Of a DNA stretch of 64,000 nucleotides, positions 11,970 to 23,779 are shown in pieces (the stretch's first letter is position 1; each line of letters opens with the position of its first letter). The notes below the pieces were generated by a model. That model made no database searches, was not told where the DNA came from, and saw only the letters and a program-made list of their open reading frames with translations. The position numbers and the translations under genes are program-made. This DNA is from Takakia lepidozioides (taxonomy: Eukaryota > Streptophyta > Takakiopsida > Takakiales > Takakiaceae): the NCBI GenBank assembly GCA_030704615.1, contig CM060733.1:2976001-3040000 (forward strand), given 5' to 3'.

Positions 11970-12352
11970 ACTTCATTTGGATGAAACTTCTTCATCAAGA
12001 AACCTTTGTTTAACCTTGGAAACTTCTCCATCAAGAAAACTCCATTGGGGAAGCTTTTTAGGGAACTTCCTAGTAGCCAGTATATATAGGAGGCGAGACT
12101 GGGCACTCTTCAATCTCATCAACACAAGTTCAAGCTACTCTTGTTTCCAGTCCCAGTACTCTAGTCCAGTTTCCAGCATACTAGTATTCAAGTCGAGTTC
12201 CAGTATCTTGTAATCTTGTCCATTGTTATAAAGATCATCTTGATTCATGTTTACACATCAAGCAGTCGGCCACGCCAACCTTGACTTCTTGTCTAGTCTT
12301 GTACCTCTAGTCTGATCTCTTGTTTGTGTTCAGTCACGTTCTCGTCCTGACA
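11788..12352 (+). repeat. RE1 5' LTR
   Basis: This 565-bp LTR starts TGTCACG and ends TCCTGACA. It matches the 3' LTR at 44746-45804 through the TACCA/ATTATC-rich start, the TATATATAGGAGGCGAGACT promoter region and the CAGT-rich end. A primer binding region starting TTTGGCGAGAG follows at 12354. Confidence 0.88.
12081..12100 (+). promoter_or_regulatory. TATA box of the RE1 5' LTR
   Basis: TATATATA at 12081-12088 is conserved in the 3' LTR (45485-45492) and in the antisense LTR, and is followed in all three by AGGCGAGACT. It is the likely core promoter of the element. Confidence 0.6.
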
Positions 12353-12390
12353 GTTTGGCGAGAGTAAAGTTTGTTTCTTAGTTAGTTGAG

Positions 12391-13556
12391 ATGGAAGACA
12401 CATTTGCGGAAATGGTCGTCACCTTGCAGAGTCTTCAGCTCCAGATGCAAGAACTTCGTACCTCTACCGCCCAATTACAAGCTGACTAGTCTCAAGATCT
12501 TGACAACGCTCTCCACAATTTGCAACAACAAATTTCAGAGTTAAAGAGTCGAACAATGGATCTTCAACCATACGAGTCCCTACTGCAACATCTCATACTG
12601 CAACGGTTCGTCGTCAACAGATTACGAAAGAACCAAAGATCAGCATGTCCGAGAAATTTGATGGGACGAGATCAAGATTTCGCGGTTTTGTTCAACAAGT
12701 ACAACTGTTCCTACGACTACATCCACAACGCTATCCCGATGAAGGTATTCAAGTGGGATTCGTGGGCACCCTTCTATCAGGCACTGCCCTATCTTGGTTT
12801 GCACTGATATTAGAAAAAAATCGCATTTACTATACAATTTTGAAGCGTTCATATCCGAATTCACTGCAACGTTTGGAGAGAATGATAGAGAGAAAGAGTT
12901 GCAGAGATAAAGATGCGAAATCTTCAACAAGGAGCACGTCCTGCTTCCGTTTATGCTGCCAAATTTCGACAACTTGAGTGCGACTTCGACTGGAATGAGA
13001 AAAGCCTCATTAGTCAGTTTCTATGTGGGCTAAAAGAGGATGTAAAAGATTTGTTGTTGACAATGCCAAACGTGAGTACACTGAACAAATTCATCACCCA
13101 AGTCATTGCATGCGATAATCGTTTGTTCGAAAGACGTCAAGAGAAGCGATCTGGATGGTCAACGACGCATCACGTCGCTGCTACTACGGCACCAAACACA
13201 ACGATCCATCAGACATTCGGTAGTGATCCTATGCAGATTGATGCTGTCCAATTCAAGCCATTGACGCCACAAGAAAAACAAAGACGGCGCTTGAATGGAT
13301 TATGCCTCTGTTGCGGAGAAGAAGATCACATAGCATTTAACTACCCCAACAAGAGAAGATTCAAAACTCGGGGTGCAACTCAAGTGCTCGATACGAGGAG
13401 GTCAAAAAACGAAGATGTCCAGTCACATTATGGACCATGCGGGTGGACACCACAAATTCTTCACCGGAAAAAAATCTTTTTCTACCTCCAGACCCTGCAC
13501 CTTGCTTCACAGTTCCGGTAAAAATCAGAGTGCAAAATCGAGATATCTCTGTAGAA
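12391..13556 (+). pseudogene. RE1 gag
   Basis: It begins with ATG at 12391 and a coiled-coil N-terminus (LQSLQLQMQELR); a stop follows within about 35 codons and the frame shifts more than once. The retrotransposon gag core is visible in two frames: FDGTRSRFRGFVQQVQLFL with GTALSWFA, then GARPASVYAAKFRQLECDF and QFLCGLKEDVKDLLL. The zinc knuckle near 13305-13350 reads CLCCGEEDHIAFNY, with Tyr in place of the last Cys, so it has lost a ligand. The frame then runs toward protease and stops where RE2 is inserted (target duplication 13557-13561). Confidence 0.8.
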
Positions 13557-13561
13557 GCACT

Positions 13562-14575
13562 TGGTAGGGCTGTCTGGGACTTAGACAGTTTTACGGGTTC
13601 TGTGGGGTACCCTTAATTTTGCGCAGACTTACAGATGGTAGAGTCAGACCAACACAGACCTTAGAGGTGACAGACATAGGCCTTAGGGGTGGTAGACAGC
13701 CTTACACAGTTAGACACAGCTTGACACAGTCTAACACAGCCTGACACAGCCTAACACAGTCAGTCACAGCCTTACACAGTCAGACACAGCCTAACACAGT
13801 CTGACACAGTCTGCCACAGTCAGACACAACCTGACACAGCCAGTCAAAGCCCGACATAGTCACAGCCCGACACAGCTTCACACAGTCAGTCAAAGTCCGA
13901 CACAACTTGGCACAACCCGTCACAGCGTTCACAGGGAATGGTTATCATTGGCAGGGAACGACTGTATGGGAACGACATCTGCAAAGACAACGTGCATTCT
14001 GTCTTGGATGACAGTTAGTTAGTTAGGCGGTTAGAACAGCTTGCAGGTAGAATAGATAGAGTAGCGACATGGAGGGGGTCACTTGGGAGATCACTTTTTG
14101 GACATCACTTGAGGAGATCAGGCGGAGAGCACGATCTTGGAGCACAGGGATAGAGATTACACAGAGGAGGAGATACGACGAGATGATGTTTGATTCATAC
14201 AAGCTGTAGAGATGCACTGTAGAGCAGATTAGTGACACCATGGCTTCGGCCTGATACATGATAGATATTAATATGATTCCTATTTCATAATCACACCGAG
14301 TAGAGAGATATGAGTGAAGCTGTGGAATGAATGCTTGAGTAGTTGGAACATGGTAGATTGCAAAAGCAATCTGATACTTAAACCTAGATAGTAAGGTAAC
14401 TTACTGAACATGGATGCAGGAAAGAATAGATATATGGAAACACCCCATGATACACTAGATGTAGGTCATGACTGATTATTCTGAGCGGGCTGAGTGCTTA
14501 GAGATTTCCAACTCTTCTATCTTGGAGTTTCCACCTCGGATAGCTAAGGGATGGGTGAGTAAAAGCCACTCGACA
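13562..14575 (+). repeat. RE2 5' LTR
   Basis: The LTR is 1014 bp, starting TGGTAGGGCTG and ending CTCGACA. The stretch from about 13862 to 14575 is nearly identical to 40176-40856. The first third contains the CACAG decamer repeat, which is much shorter in the 3' copy. Confidence 0.85.
13690..13930. repeat. Decanucleotide repeat, CACAG plus five variable bases
   Basis: CACAG recurs every 10 bp over about 20 units, the other five bases mostly being YCYRA-like (CACAGCCTGA, CACAGTCTAA, CACAGTCAGA). The same pattern, also with a 10-bp period, lies inside the element at 20650-20790. A contracted version is in the 3' LTR. Confidence 0.85.
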
Positions 14576-14595
14576 TTTGGCGACCATATTGGGGA
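14576..14595 (+). other. RE2 primer binding site region
   Basis: TTTGGCGACCATATTGGGGA directly follows the 5' LTR. It resembles the TGGCGCC...GGGGA primer sites (tRNA-Asp type) of plant Athila/Tat-like gypsy elements, with substitutions. Confidence 0.5.
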
Positions 14596-14596
14596 A

Positions 14597-15163
14597 CTGA
14601 GTCAAGAACAACTAGATGTGACATACATTTGGTGGGATCATGGTGGATGGAGAATCAAAGAATTTGATATGAATCAAATTCCCTATAGAACTGAGAAAGA
14701 AAGATTGTCCAAACAATTCTTTCAGAGGTTCTTGGAATTGCCAGACAGTTGCAAGGAAAACATTCTTAAGAGAGTGCATGATGCTGATCCAGAGTGGGGT
14801 CTGGAGAAAGGAGTGATAAAGATTTATCACGTGGCCTGTAGAGGGAGAGCAAGTTGGTCACCAACACTGGTTTATGTGATAGCATTGCTATCCATTAAAC
14901 GAGTGGAGTTTGAAAGCTGGGAGGAACGGAAGGTGAATGTTTACACTCACATGCATGAAGAACTTGAACGGGTAAAGAATTGGATTCCTAAGGATATCTT
15001 GTGGATCAAACTTACACCAAGAACAACTTTTCAGACATGCTTGCCATATGGTTATATGGTAACGGAGCCTTCTAGTATAGCGAAGGGTGCATTAAAGTTT
15101 GAAAGAAATCCAAGCATATACGAGAGATATTATAGAAGAGAGTTTTGGTTATTGCCTCATTAA
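14597..15163 (+). pseudogene. RE2 leader reading frame before gag
   Basis: The frame is open from the primer site to a TAA at 15161-15163 (ELSQEQLDVTYIWWDHGGW, RIKEFDMNQIPYRTEKERL, ILKRVHDADPEWGLEKG). The part of the frame before 14576 is LTR and not meaningful. It contains no motif I know. By position it may be the N-terminal part of a long gag or a separate ORF1, as in some Tat/Ogre elements. It is separated from the next frame by a gap with stops (15164-15354). Confidence 0.45.
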
Positions 15164-15354
15164 AGATATGAAAGACATGGGACATGAGTGATGAAAGGGA
15201 AGTTAGACTCCACAGATATTCAGCGAAAAGGGAAAGTTATTTGAAAGCTAATTATCCATATCTATGGGAGAGAGGAATAGACATAGGGGAATAATCTGGA
15301 CCTCTCACACCACTAAGGCCAAAGAGTCTATCACCTATACCGGAAGAACCAGAT

Positions 15355-16711
15355 TTGGATGCCACTCCTTCTTATTCTTTACAAGAAAGATTAAGGGATT
15401 TGGTACAAGAAGAAGATCAGCCACGAGGGGAAAGATCTAAGGTACATCCTTGGGTTAAAGATTTGACAAAAATCTTTGATCAGAGTTGGCATAGAACACC
15501 AAGAGCAGGAACTCCAGTTTCTGAAACACAAGACAAAGAAGGAGAGGAAGATGTGGCAGAGCCAACGGAGAGCTCAGACTCTCCAACACCACTGCAGTTG
15601 AGTTATATGAGTGAGGAAGAAGAAATCCAAGAGAAGAACTTGGAAGATGAAAACAGAGAGAAGAATTTGGAAGATGAAGTGTATGAAGAAGTAGACCCAA
15701 CAGTTGAGGTTGAGACTATAACTAGGACATCCCAACCTGTTGGACCTGGATCAAGTGGAGCACTTGGATCACAGGCCAACACAGGTGTCGGCTCAGGGGG
15801 ATCAGGCGGGTAGCTTGGATCTGGCTCTGGGGGACAGGGGGTGTGGGAAGCAGTGCAACTGGAGCTGGGGGTACTGCAAGTACAAGGGGGCCAGTAGCAG
15901 GGAGTGCTCAGGGGCCAACACTTGGTGGGAGTTCCACCACTACAACAGCAGGTCCTCAAGGACCAACACCTACAGGAGGACAAGCACCTGTCAAAGGGCA
16001 GGGTGTAGGGCCATAGATGGCGGTACCTCCAACACGGGCAAACCCACATTTTCCAATAATATGCAGGAAAAAATGATCCTGATACACATCAGCCAATTTG
16101 AGCACATGTGTATAGTGAACAATGGGAATGGCGATGATGCCAAAATGAGACTGTTTCCTTGTTCACTTATCAAGAAAGCAAGTGAATGGTATGCAAGGTT
16201 TCCTAATAATCATTTCCTAACCTGGAATGGCTTTAGTACAGCATTCCGAAACAGGTTCAGGACAAGCAAAACTGAGGATGAAGTGTATGGGAGTTTACAA
16301 CAGTTGAGGCAAAAGAAGCATAAAACTGCTGAAGAATATATGGAAAAGATGGAGTTACTGATGAAAAAGCTGGCTGCTGTACCAGCACCAGGATTATGGA
16401 AGACTTGGTTTGTGAGTGGAGTAAGACCGGAATTACAAAAGAAAGTGGATATGCTACCCCATAATACAGTGCAGGAGGCATACAATAGAAAAACAACGAC
16501 AAGGGAGCCGAGGCAAGTAAGGGTGCATCAAGTGCAGCCCCAGCCAAGAAGAAACAATGACCAGGACCACTATGGGAGGCCTGGTGGATATAACAATGGT
16601 ATGGCAGGAAGAGGTAATCCAAGAGGGAATTACCAAGGCAGTGATGTGCCTGAAGATGATGAGGCATGGAGAGATGAGAAGGAAGTGACAAGGAAGTGGC
16701 TGATACCATAA
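15355..16711 (+). pseudogene. RE2 gag
   Basis: The first part (15355-15813) is acidic and low in complexity (EEEEIQEKNLEDENREKN, then a Gly/Ser-rich stretch), with a frame change at 15740-15830. The second part holds the retrotransposon gag domain: ISQFEHMCIVNNGNGDDAK, SEWYARFPNNHFLTWNGF, FRNRFRTSKTEDEVYGSL, KTAEEYMEKMELLMKKL. It ends in a basic, Arg/Gly/Asn-rich tail without a zinc knuckle. The only CCHC knuckle of the element lies after integrase. Confidence 0.75.
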
Positions 16712-16791
16712 GGGAAATGCAGAAGGATATTAATATCCCTATGGCAGATTCTTCTGACTCTGAAAGATAAGATGAAGAAGGTGAAGATGAA

Positions 16792-17330
16792 GTGAAGCAA
16801 GAGGCTTCACGGGTGCAAGATAATGAAGGGGCTTTGGCTGAAGTAATATGCCAGTCCAAATATGAGATTACAATTGGGCAGCTATTGGCTGTGGCACCCC
16901 ATTGTAGACACAGGCTGTATCAAGCAATCAATCAGATGACAGAGAACACAGACCTGAACAAGGTGACAAGTTATAATGTGAAGCCTGAAGGGCGAGAAAC
17001 AGTCATGGACTTTGATGATTCCATGCCAGTAATCCAATTGAGAATTGGAAGCACAGACTTGACTGATGTACTGATATCGGAGGTTCAGGAGTGAATATTA
17101 TGACAGACCAATTAAGGCAGAAGCTTGGTCTAAGTAACATGAAACCAGCCCCATTCATAGTAATAATGGCAGATCAAAGGAGTGTACAACCATTAGGCTT
17201 GATAAGAGGAGTAAAGATACAGATTCAGAAGATGATCTTTAAGATCACAGTGATTGTGTTGAAAATGGATGATGTCATGGAAGCTTACTCCTTATTGCTG
17301 GGTTGACCATGGCTGAAACAGGCCAGGGTA
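16792..17330 (+). pseudogene. RE2 aspartic protease, catalytic site destroyed
   Basis: Two frames join at 17073-17096. The first ends STDLTDVLIS and the second goes on GGSGVNIMTDQLRQKLGL, the usual surroundings of the retropepsin D-G/S-G triad. At the place of the Asp codon one base is missing and the codon is changed, so both frame and catalytic Asp are lost. The flap and C-terminal part (VIVLKMDDVMEAYSLLLG, then PWLKQARVFHDW in another frame) follow. Confidence 0.7.
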
Positions 17331-17499
17331 TTCCATGACTGGAATTCCCAGTTACTGAGTGTGCATGATGGGAAGCACAAGGTACAGATCACCACTAAGA
17401 AATCTGGTAGGCTACCTGCTACACGGAGACCTCGTGGAGTCAAAGAGTATGGCTGGAGGGGAGGGCTTGATGAGGAGCTGGAAGCTACTGTTTGCTGCA

Positions 17500-19176
17500 C
17501 ACCCAGAGTGGGAGCAGGTTGCAAAAATACAATTGGGAGGCCTGAGTTGCTTAAAATGTATTTGTTGTGGTGCAGTAACAACAACACCAATTGAGGGGGA
17601 AACAAGCAGTTATCCACCACATTTCTATAAAGAAAGAGAGGGAGAAATAGAAATCCTAAAGGAACCAGCCACTGTGAGTTTACAGGATGAAGTAGTGGCT
17701 GGATGGACAATCACAGCTGAAGAGCAGGTGAGAGAAGTGAATGTGGGAACTGAGGAGGAACCAAGAATGGTGAAAGTTGGGGCTGACTTGGAGCCAAAAT
17801 TCTTTGAGGAAACTAAGAGCCTCTTTATCAAATACAAAGATGTATTTGTTTGGAGCTATGAAAATCTGAAAGGGATACCACCTAAGATCTGCCAGCATAA
17901 GATTGAACTGGAACCAGGGTCAGTACCAATCAAACAGGCAAGGTACATGATGAATCCCAACTATGCACAGAAGGATGGGGAGGAGATTAAGAAGTTGGCT
18001 GAGGCTAAGTTCATATACCCGATAGAGTATACAACTTGGCTATCACCCATTGTGATAGTTCTCAAGAAGAATGGCAAATTGAGAGTTTGTGTGAACTATA
18101 AAAAGTTGAATGATTGTACAAAGAAAGATCCATTTCCTTTGCCATTCACAGAAGCTGTACTGGACACTATGGTAGGGCATGAGATGTACTCGTTCATGGA
18201 TGGCTTCAGTGGGTATAACCAAGTACAAGTAGCTGAAGAAGATCAGGGAAAGACAGCTTTCATTACTAACTAGGGTACTTATGCATACAAAGTCATGACT
18301 TTTGGACTTTGTAATGCACCAACAACTTTCCAGAGAGTGATAAGTGAATCTTTCCATGAGTATTTGGATGATTTCATGCAAGTGTTCTTAGATGACTTCA
18401 GTGTGTACAACTCTAAGAATGAGCACTTGCAGAAGTTGGAATTATGTTTGGCCAGATGGAGGATGAGAGGTCTTGGTCTGAATCCAGAAAAGTGTACTTT
18501 CTGTGTGAACTCAGGGGTACTTTTGGGACACATTATGTGTAAGAAGGGACTGCTTGTGGATCCTAGAACGACCGAGGCCATTAAAGCATCTCCACCACCA
18601 GTAAATATTAAGGCTCTAAGGAGATTCCTTGGACAAACCAACTATTACAGAAGCTTTGTCAGACGATATGCACAGAAGGCAGCACCATTGAGCAAACTCT
18701 TGAAGAAAGATGCAGTGTTTGCATGGACAGCTGAATGTCAACAGGCTTTTGAGGAACTTACATTGTTAGTAACAACTACACTTATACTACTTAACCCTCA
18801 CTGGCATGTGATATTTCATGTACACTCAGGAGAAGCATTGGGGGTTGTGTTAGCCCAAAATGTCACAGGAAACATAGATTCACCTGTGTACTATGCTAGC
18901 AGATTGTTGAACAGTGCTGAAAGGAACTATAGCAGTACTGAAAGAGAAGCTTTGGCAATGATTTATGCAGTCAAGAAATTCAGGCATTATCTACTTGGAA
19001 GGAAGTTTATGTTTTATGTGGATCATCAGGCTTTGATTTATCTGGTGAATAAGCCTTTGATAAGTGGCAGGATAGCAAGATGGTTGATTATCTTGCACGA
19101 GTTTGAATTTGAAGTTGTTTACAAGTCTGGACGTTTGCATCTTGTGGCAGATCACTTGTTACGCCTTTCAATATGA
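17500..19176 (+). pseudogene. RE2 reverse transcriptase and RNase H
   Basis: The frame is long and nearly intact. Reverse transcriptase shows IKQARYMMNPNYAQ, LSPIVIVLKKNGKLRVCVNY, FMDGFSGYNQVQV and the catalytic box VFLDDFSVYN. A single TAG at 18271-18273 replaces the Trp codon expected after 'FITN'. The thumb (LGQTNYYRSFVRRYA) and RNase H follow. RNase H has a damaged start (HVHSGEALGVVLA, lacking the usual D-A-S) and normal later parts (YYASRLLNSAERNYSSTE, FYVDHQALIYLVNKP). One stop and the RNase H loss suffice to inactivate it. Confidence 0.87.
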
Positions 19177-19227
19177 GAACCCGCCACAGGAGTAGACGAT
19201 CAACTGCCTGATGCGAGTTTATTTGCA

Positions 19228-20397
19228 GTGGAAGTGCAGGGAGCAGATGATTGGTTAGATTGGCAGTGGCCAATCAGATACTACCTTACTCATGGTCAGT
19301 GCCCACCCAGTTATAGGAAGGAGCAGAGGAAAAGAATAGCTATCAAGGCATTACCATACACTATGATAGGTGGAAGATTGTATAAGCTAGGACCTGATGG
19401 AGTTCTTAAACGATGCTTGTACCACCATGAGGTAAATAAAGTTTTGGAAGAAGTTCATAAATGAGTGGCTGGAGGCCATTTTGGAGAAGAGACTACCAGT
19501 AGGAAAATATTACTTGTAGCCTGTTACTGGTGGCCTACTTTGTTTAGAGATGTACACAAGTATTGTAAGAGTTGTGATGAGTGTCAGAGGCTAGGACCTT
19601 TGCAAAGATCTGGGAAGATGGCTTTGCATCCTACGATGCCTACTAAACCATTCTAGAAATGGGGATTAGACTTTGTTGGACCAATTAATCCACCAGCCAG
19701 GAATACATAGAACAAGTATATAATCACAGCCACTGATTATACCACAAAATGGGTGGAAGCTAAGGCTCTGAGGGACAACACAGCTAAGTCCACAGCAAGG
19801 TTCCTATATGAGAACATTCTCACAAGATTTGGCTGTTCCCTGGAATTTATCAGTGACCAGGGAAGTCATTTCATTAATGAGACCATTGAACTATTGACTA
19901 AAGAGTTCATGATTGTGCACAGGAAGAGTACAACCTATTACCCACAGGGCAATGGGCAGGCAGAGGCCACCAACAAAATACTATGCACTATCTTGGCTAA
20001 GATAGTCAATGCGAACATGACAGACTGGGATAGAACGTTGTTGACAGCTTTGTGGTCATACAGGACTTCATATAAGGTCACCACCAAGTATACACCATTC
20101 CAATTGGTTTATGGCATGGAAGTTTTACTTCCAGTGGAGTTCTTATTACCTACTATGAGAACTGAATGGGGAAGGAGAATGGAATTGGAGGATTCAATTA
20201 AAGTAAGGAAACATGAACTATCTCATGTGGAAGAAGTACGTGCTGATGCAGCAGATAACATGACCAGAATTCAGATGAAGAGGATGGATCAGTTTGATGA
20301 AGGTAAATTGAAGACTTTCAAGACAGGTGATTTGGTACTGTGGTTGCAGAAGAAGGGAAAGATTAAAGCTTCTAAGCTTAAATCACCATGGAAATGA
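19228..20397 (+). pseudogene. RE2 integrase
   Basis: The zinc module (GGHFGEETT, YCKSCDECQRLG) and the DDE core (WGLDFVGPINPP, EFISDQGSHF, GNGQAEATNKIL) are all recognisable. Stops stand at 19462-19464, 19654-19656 and near 19708. The last 214 codons (19753-20397) are open and include the C-terminal domain (FKTGDLVLWLQKKGKIKASK). There is no chromodomain. Confidence 0.85.
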
Positions 20398-20415
20398 CCT
20401 TATGTTATACATAAG

Positions 20416-21159
20416 ATGTATGATAACAACACAGCTATGTTACAAACCATTAACAAAGAGATGATTGGTAGAGTCAATGCCGATAAGTTGAAGGGATACA
20501 GTGGTATCCATGATAGACCATTGCAGCATGATTTGCATCTTGAAACACAGATGCAGTCACAGACTACACTGGTGGCACCAGCGGAGCATGAAGCACTTGT
20601 CATAAAGCCGAATGTGTATGGCCATAGCAGAGAACACAAGTGTTCACACAACCATCACAGTCCACCACAGTCTAACACAGCATATCACAGCCCACCACAG
20701 CCTATTACAGCATATCATAGCTTACCACAGCTTGTCGCAGCCTGTCACAGCCCAACACAGGCAACACAGCCCGCACGGGTCGCACAGTCCATAGGGGCAG
20801 TGACAGATGGACACGAGTTAACGTCAGTTAAGTGGCCGGTAAGTGTAAAGATAGTTTGGAAGTCAAACTCGGAGAATGTGCCATGCGGACAGAGGGAGAC
20901 AGGAGAGTGTTTGAATTCAAACACGTGGCCTAAGGGGCAAAGCACTCCGCATTGCATGTACTGCAATAACGAGCGTCATCACACAAGAAGACAAACAGGG
21001 CCGTCAAAGTACCTACCCGGTACATCAGCCGAAACTTATTATGAGCCCATGAATGCATCAAGAGGAGTACAGGTAACGGAACACTTTACGCGTCCGGCAA
21101 AAGGGAACCTTTGCCACATATGCAGTCCTAGTGGTCATTCCAAGATGGAATGTGAATAG
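20416..21159 (+). CDS. RE2 post-integrase frame with CCHC zinc knuckle
   Basis: A 247-codon frame follows integrase by about 20 bases, in the element's own strand. It holds the CACAG decamer repeat (translated as His/Ser/Pro-rich sequence) and ends in a perfect zinc knuckle, CHICSPSGHSKMEC (C-x2-C-x4-H-x4-C) at 21112-21153. Knuckles of this type bind retroelement RNA and normally sit at the end of gag, but RE2's gag lacks one. Either part of gag was moved or copied to this place, or the element has an additional nucleic-acid-binding protein. Confidence 0.55.
   Translation: MYDNNTAMLQTINKEMIGRVNADKLKGYSGIHDRPLQHDLHLETQMQSQTTLVAPAEHEALVIKPNVYGHSREHKCSHNHHSPPQSNTAYHSPPQPITAYHSLPQLVAACHSPTQATQPARVAQSIGAVTDGHELTSVKWPVSVKIVWKSNSENVPCGQRETGECLNSNTWPKGQSTPHCMYCNNERHHTRRQTGPSKYLPGTSAETYYEPMNASRGVQVTEHFTRPAKGNLCHICSPSGHSKMECE
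20650..20790. repeat. CACAG decamer repeat inside RE2
   Basis: About 13 units of CACAG plus five bases with a 10-bp period (for example CACAGTCTAA, CACAGCATAT, CACAGCCCAC). This is the same class as in the LTR at 13690-13930. Confidence 0.8.
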
Positions 21160-21171
21160 ATTAGGGTAAAA

Positions 21172-21866
21172 ATGAGAAGTTACCTAATGAGACAACGGCC
21201 AATCAGCAACGTGAATTTTGTGCAAGAGACTCCATTCAAGAAACAAGAACAAGAAATTAAGAAGATTATGAGCGAAAAAATAGGTGTTATTCCGGATAAC
21301 CAGTGTCTCAACGGGAAGGGCAATCAAAGCTATAGCTTTGTAGCTATGGCAGATATCACGGACTATACACTAGCTCTACTTCTTACGCAGTGGCGCAAGG
21401 AAGGACAGGTCGAAAGTACTTTTTCTCTCACTCACTATTTGCAAGCCCCGCAGGCTTACACCCACTTGCCTGTTCCATTCTGTGCTAATCACACTTTCAT
21501 GCTATACGCATTACAAGCTTTCCTGCAGTTATTCCAAACAAGGCCTTCTTGTTTGTCCGGGATGAAGCGAATTAGAGAGATGGAGGATCTACGAGTGAAG
21601 AGCACAATGATCTTACAGAGGCAAACAATAGCCACATCACAGGTAGTGCAGCTGCTGAATGAATTGCGGTTGGAGGGATTGTTGCGCAAAGAGTGGTCTT
21701 TGCATCATCGGGAATTGATGATCCAGTTCATCAAGAACTTTGAGCCAAAGACAGGAGTTACCTAGGTGAAGGGCGTAGATATACAAGTTACTCTGGAGTA
21801 CTTGCAACGACTTTTTGAATTACCATCTGGTAATGTGAACGTGGATGAGCACAAGGCAAAATTGTA
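21172..21866 (+). CDS. RE2 3' reading frame of unknown function
   Basis: 197 codons from 21172, with one stop at 21763-21765 followed by about 33 more in-frame codons. Visible pieces are FVAMADITDYTLALLLTQW, LQAPQAYTHLPVPFCANH and TSQVVQLLNELRLEGLLRKE. I recognise no domain. It is collinear with the frames before and after it and appears to belong to one long, now broken, 3' open reading frame of RE2. Confidence 0.45.
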
Positions 21867-22558
21867 AGTAGGGGATCTTTTCCAAGAAATGAGTTTCTTC
21901 AGGAACCAGGGATTCACTTGCACCAAAGCCGAGTATCCAGGGTTGAGGGAAATAGGCCAGATACTAAACATTTTGTTTGCCATGAAACAAAAAACCAACA
22001 GTATCTCAGCATATCTTTTACGGAGGAGGTTCTGAAAGCTTGGAGAGGAGAGGATGTAGCTTGGGCGGAGATGATGCATAGTGGTCTGGTGGAGGAGATG
22101 AAATGATTACAGAATATTACTGTCAAGTCCCCAATTATTGTGTCTGGCCCAATTATTGCACAGATCATCTTTGATTCTTGCTTGCTTGATGCGCAAGAAC
22201 GCAAAGTAATGGGGGTGTTTGAGGCAGTCACAACTGCAGTTGAGAAGCAAGGCTCTTCACAGGGTGAAGGAGGATTAGAGAGGCAGCACCAGTCCAAGAG
22301 ACAGAAGAGGGACGCAACTATAATGGCGGATACACTGGCCACAAGGAACCCTCACGATGATGTTTCCATAGCTCCTACATAGGATAGGGTGCAACAGCAC
22401 AATGGGCTATTATTACTGGAAGCACGGCCATTAGAGAGGAAGACAGAAGTCACTTCAGTACCACGGCCAGCACAGCAAGCTGACCAAGTTGCCCCAGTGG
22501 TAACTTAGACTGGACTTGCTGTTACACCATAACCTCTTACTATGGAGAGAGAGAGGGA
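21867..22558 (+). pseudogene. RE2 3' reading frame, degraded part
   Basis: Short open pieces (21918-22106, 22140-22382) alternate with stops. They read FDSCLLDAQERKVMGVFEA and a Gln/Gly-rich stretch. No known domain is seen. It links the frames at 21172 and 22559. Confidence 0.35.
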
Positions 22559-23779
22559 TTGGACATCCCCACTACAGAGCAAGTAGTGTCAGAAATTGAG
22601 AAGAACGACCTTCTCTATGAAAACTCTGGCATGGTTGGAGAACCCATGGTACCAAAGATGCAGAGTCTGCCCAAGGAAATCCTTGCTGTGCAGGTTATGC
22701 CCAAACCTGTGGCGGAGGTTAAAGGGGTAAAGGGCAAGGGTACTGCAGCACCTGTGGAAGATGAGGTTGCTCAGGAAGAAGATCTTGTGGGATCATGGCC
22801 TGATTGGTTTGTGAAACATCAAATTGTAGAGAATCAGGAAGAACAGCAGTAGGTTCTCCATGAAGACCCACATCAGGCCATGCTTATGAGTTCCATAAGC
22901 AGGACTCTCAATCTATTGGGCACCTATGTCAAGACTCATGTTCCTTCCACTCAATTGGCAGCATTGCGGGAGGAGCTCAAGCAAAAGCTTGAGGCAAGAA
23001 TTGCCACTGAGTGTGCAAACAGGGTGGATGTGGAGGCCAACCTCAAGTTGCAGAAAGAGTTGGAGGACACTAAAGCTGCCCTATAGCTTGCGAATGAAAA
23101 TTTAATTGAAGCAAGTCTTGAGCAAGAGAAGTTGCATGAAGTGCATAAGCAGCAGCTATACCAGATACAGATTCAGCATGAGGGCAAGTTGCATGAAGTG
23201 AAGTTGCTTCATACAGAATTGGAAGGAGTCCATCAGAAAATGTTCATACAGTGTGCCACACTAACGACTAATCTGGAGATGGCTGCATTGGAAGTTAAGA
23301 ACCAAGCTGAGAAATGTATAACGGCGGAGACCGAGTCAATGGAGCAGGGGAAACTCATTGCTGACATGAAGGCTAGTATCTGTTGCAATGAGGATACCAT
23401 TCAACAGTTCCACCAGGTTGATGTCCAAAAGGACAGGTATATCTTTGAGTTGCAGCAAACCATCACAGTACGGGACAATGAACTTTCTGTGGGTGAAAAA
23501 GCTTGGAAAGAAGCCAATAATTTGTCAGCTGCCTATGCAGCTCTAGTTGAACCTCATACGAAGCGCATGGAGAGTTTACAATAGCAGTTGGAAGCATACC
23601 GGCTCAAGGAGGAGCAAGATCTCTGTGGTATTACACAGGACTTGGTGGATAATCATTTTTTGCAAGAGTGGTTAACACAAGGGCCAGTAGAAGGGAAAGC
23701 ACCAAGAAAGCTCACCCAAGACGAGATGAATGATCTCAAGTTACGGGTGCAGAACATTGCCACAACCACTATAGACTAA
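22559..23779 (+). pseudogene. RE2 3' coiled-coil reading frame
   Basis: One frame family with stops at 22850, 23084, 23582 and 23777 encodes a long heptad-rich, charged coiled coil (REELKQKLEARIATECANR, LQKELEDTKAAL, HEVHKQQLYQIQIQHEGKL, IFELQQTITVRDNELS). Sequence after 23779 is still RE2, and continues beyond the MULE at 39728. Coiled coils are common in retroelement structural proteins and in the gag-like ORFs of Tat/Ogre elements. Its role here is unknown. Confidence 0.5.

Noticed and set aside
14468-14575. Start of the RE2 leader frame inside the LTR
   Set aside because: This part is LTR and is also present in the 3' LTR; coding sequence can only begin after the primer site.
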